From positions 53,068,433-53,132,432 of the forward strand of contig CM035808.1 in the NCBI GenBank assembly GCA_020466095.1: a stretch of DNA of 64,000 nt, in the 5' to 3' direction. The position numbers and the translations under genes were made by a program. The notes below the pieces were generated by a model. It saw nothing but the letters and a program-made list of their open reading frames with translations, did no database searches and had not been told where the DNA came from. Origin of the DNA: Chlorops oryzae. Its lineage: Eukaryota; Arthropoda; Insecta; Diptera; Chloropidae. Shown here piece by piece: positions 63,277 to 64,000 of the stretch (positions are counted from its first letter, which is position 1; each line of letters starts with the position of its first letter).

Positions 63277-64000
63277 CAGCCGTTGACAACTAATTAGAAA
63301 CGATGCTTCTCATCTCATAAATCTCCACTTTTCAATTGTTTCCGTTATTTGAACACTGCATTTCCGCTGTCCTTATATTCCCATCTTCCTCTCATTTGAA
63401 ATGAAATGGATAGCCGTTTCGATAGGCTGCTAAATTTGCATGGGTGGGATTCTCAATTGAAACACGTGATTTTTCTTTTGACACTTAATTAGAAACGAAG
63501 TTTTAGCAGTGCCAAAAAGTCAGTTTCTTTTAGTTATTTGTGTATATTTTGGTAAGACTTTATTATTTGGAATCAAGCGAAGGCATATTCAATGAAAAAT
63601 TATTTAGCTTAATAGCTTAAAGGATTGGAAAAGGCAAAAATTGTACGTTTCTGGCGACAAGAAAGACAATTATTGAGCTTCGTGAGTTTGGCCTCTCATA
63701 CCAACAAATCGCAACTCAGCTAAATTGTTCCAAAAAGATGGTAATTGGTGCTATTTCTCATATTCGAAAATATGAGACCCCAGAAAATGTTCCACAGAAA
63801 GCAAGACCACACAAAACCTCGAAACGATTTGATAGAGTAATTGTTCGTCTCTCCAAAGCTGACCCTAGAAAGACCTCTGCCGATATACAACGCGATATTA
63901 TAGAAATGTTTTACAAAGAAATATCAAAAAGAACGGTTGCTCATCGTTTGGTAGATGCTGGGTTTCACGGCAGACTCGCATGAAAGAAACCTCTAGTAAG
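63277..64000 (+). mobile_element. Tc1-like element, copy C, cut by window end
   Basis: Begins after TA at 63275-63276 like copy A; the transposase HTH region (KRFDRVIVRLSKADPRKTSA) is at 63738-63983. The remainder lies outside the window. Confidence 0.75.

Overview
The window is eukaryotic, AT-rich and almost entirely made of transposable elements. It most likely comes from a schizophoran fly (Diptera). Clues are irritans-type (Himar-like) mariners, DINE-1/HINE-like repeats with a GACA microsatellite, LTR elements with a tRNA-Ser-type primer site (TGGCGCAGCCGG), BED-finger hAT, PIF/Harbinger and DD37E Tc1-like elements, and one host exon resembling the FAT region of ATM/Tel1 (tefu in Drosophila). 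There is no operon, bacterial or CRISPR structure, and no rRNA or tRNA was recognised. The species cannot be named from sequence alone.

Layout, 1-26 kb: a 5'-truncated RNase H-bearing non-LTR retrotransposon whose ORF2 is open over 1046 codons; a truncated LTR element ending in an LTR (4446-5266); a foldback element (5417-6160); a 7.9-kb LTR retrotransposon (6188-14092, TSD GGCA) that has lost reverse transcriptase and integrase and carries a mariner; a cluster of inverted-repeat MITEs (14.6-16.5 kb); a Ty3/gypsy relic (16.9-19.2 kb) whose gag-to-RT interval is replaced by a simple-sequence array; the ATM-like exon on the minus strand (22301-22919); a second, different mariner (23964-25250); and a foldback-like element built of short repeats with an exact 9-bp duplication (25358-26287).

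26.8-41 kb is a nest. A Ty3/gypsy relic (pol at 39-41 kb, gag from 36961) is interrupted by a BED-hAT element (26853-36960). That hAT is itself interrupted by hairpin MITEs, a DD37E Tc1-like element and a HINE-like repeat. The HINE is split by a 4.9-kb Ty3/gypsy element (30279-35184) with long open gag-pro and pol frames and an in-frame 285-bp duplication in integrase. The outer relic also holds a hAT-type MITE (38226-39241).

41-45 kb: the LTR end and primer site of another LTR element, an uninterrupted second HINE copy (42357-43563), and a PIF/Harbinger transposase relic with two introns.

45-64 kb: a tandem array of a roughly 8.8-kb composite unit (gag-coiled-coil ORF, LTR, deleted mariner, non-LTR relic, Tc1-like element). 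The first unit is complete. The second is shrunken and degraded in two long stretches lying between near-identical blocks. A third begins near 59.8 kb and runs off the end. This is either an unusual duplication history or an assembly/consensus problem. Apart from the ATM-like exon, nothing here supports a cellular pathway; the genes act as selfish replication modules (Gag/Pol proteins, transposases), most of them broken.
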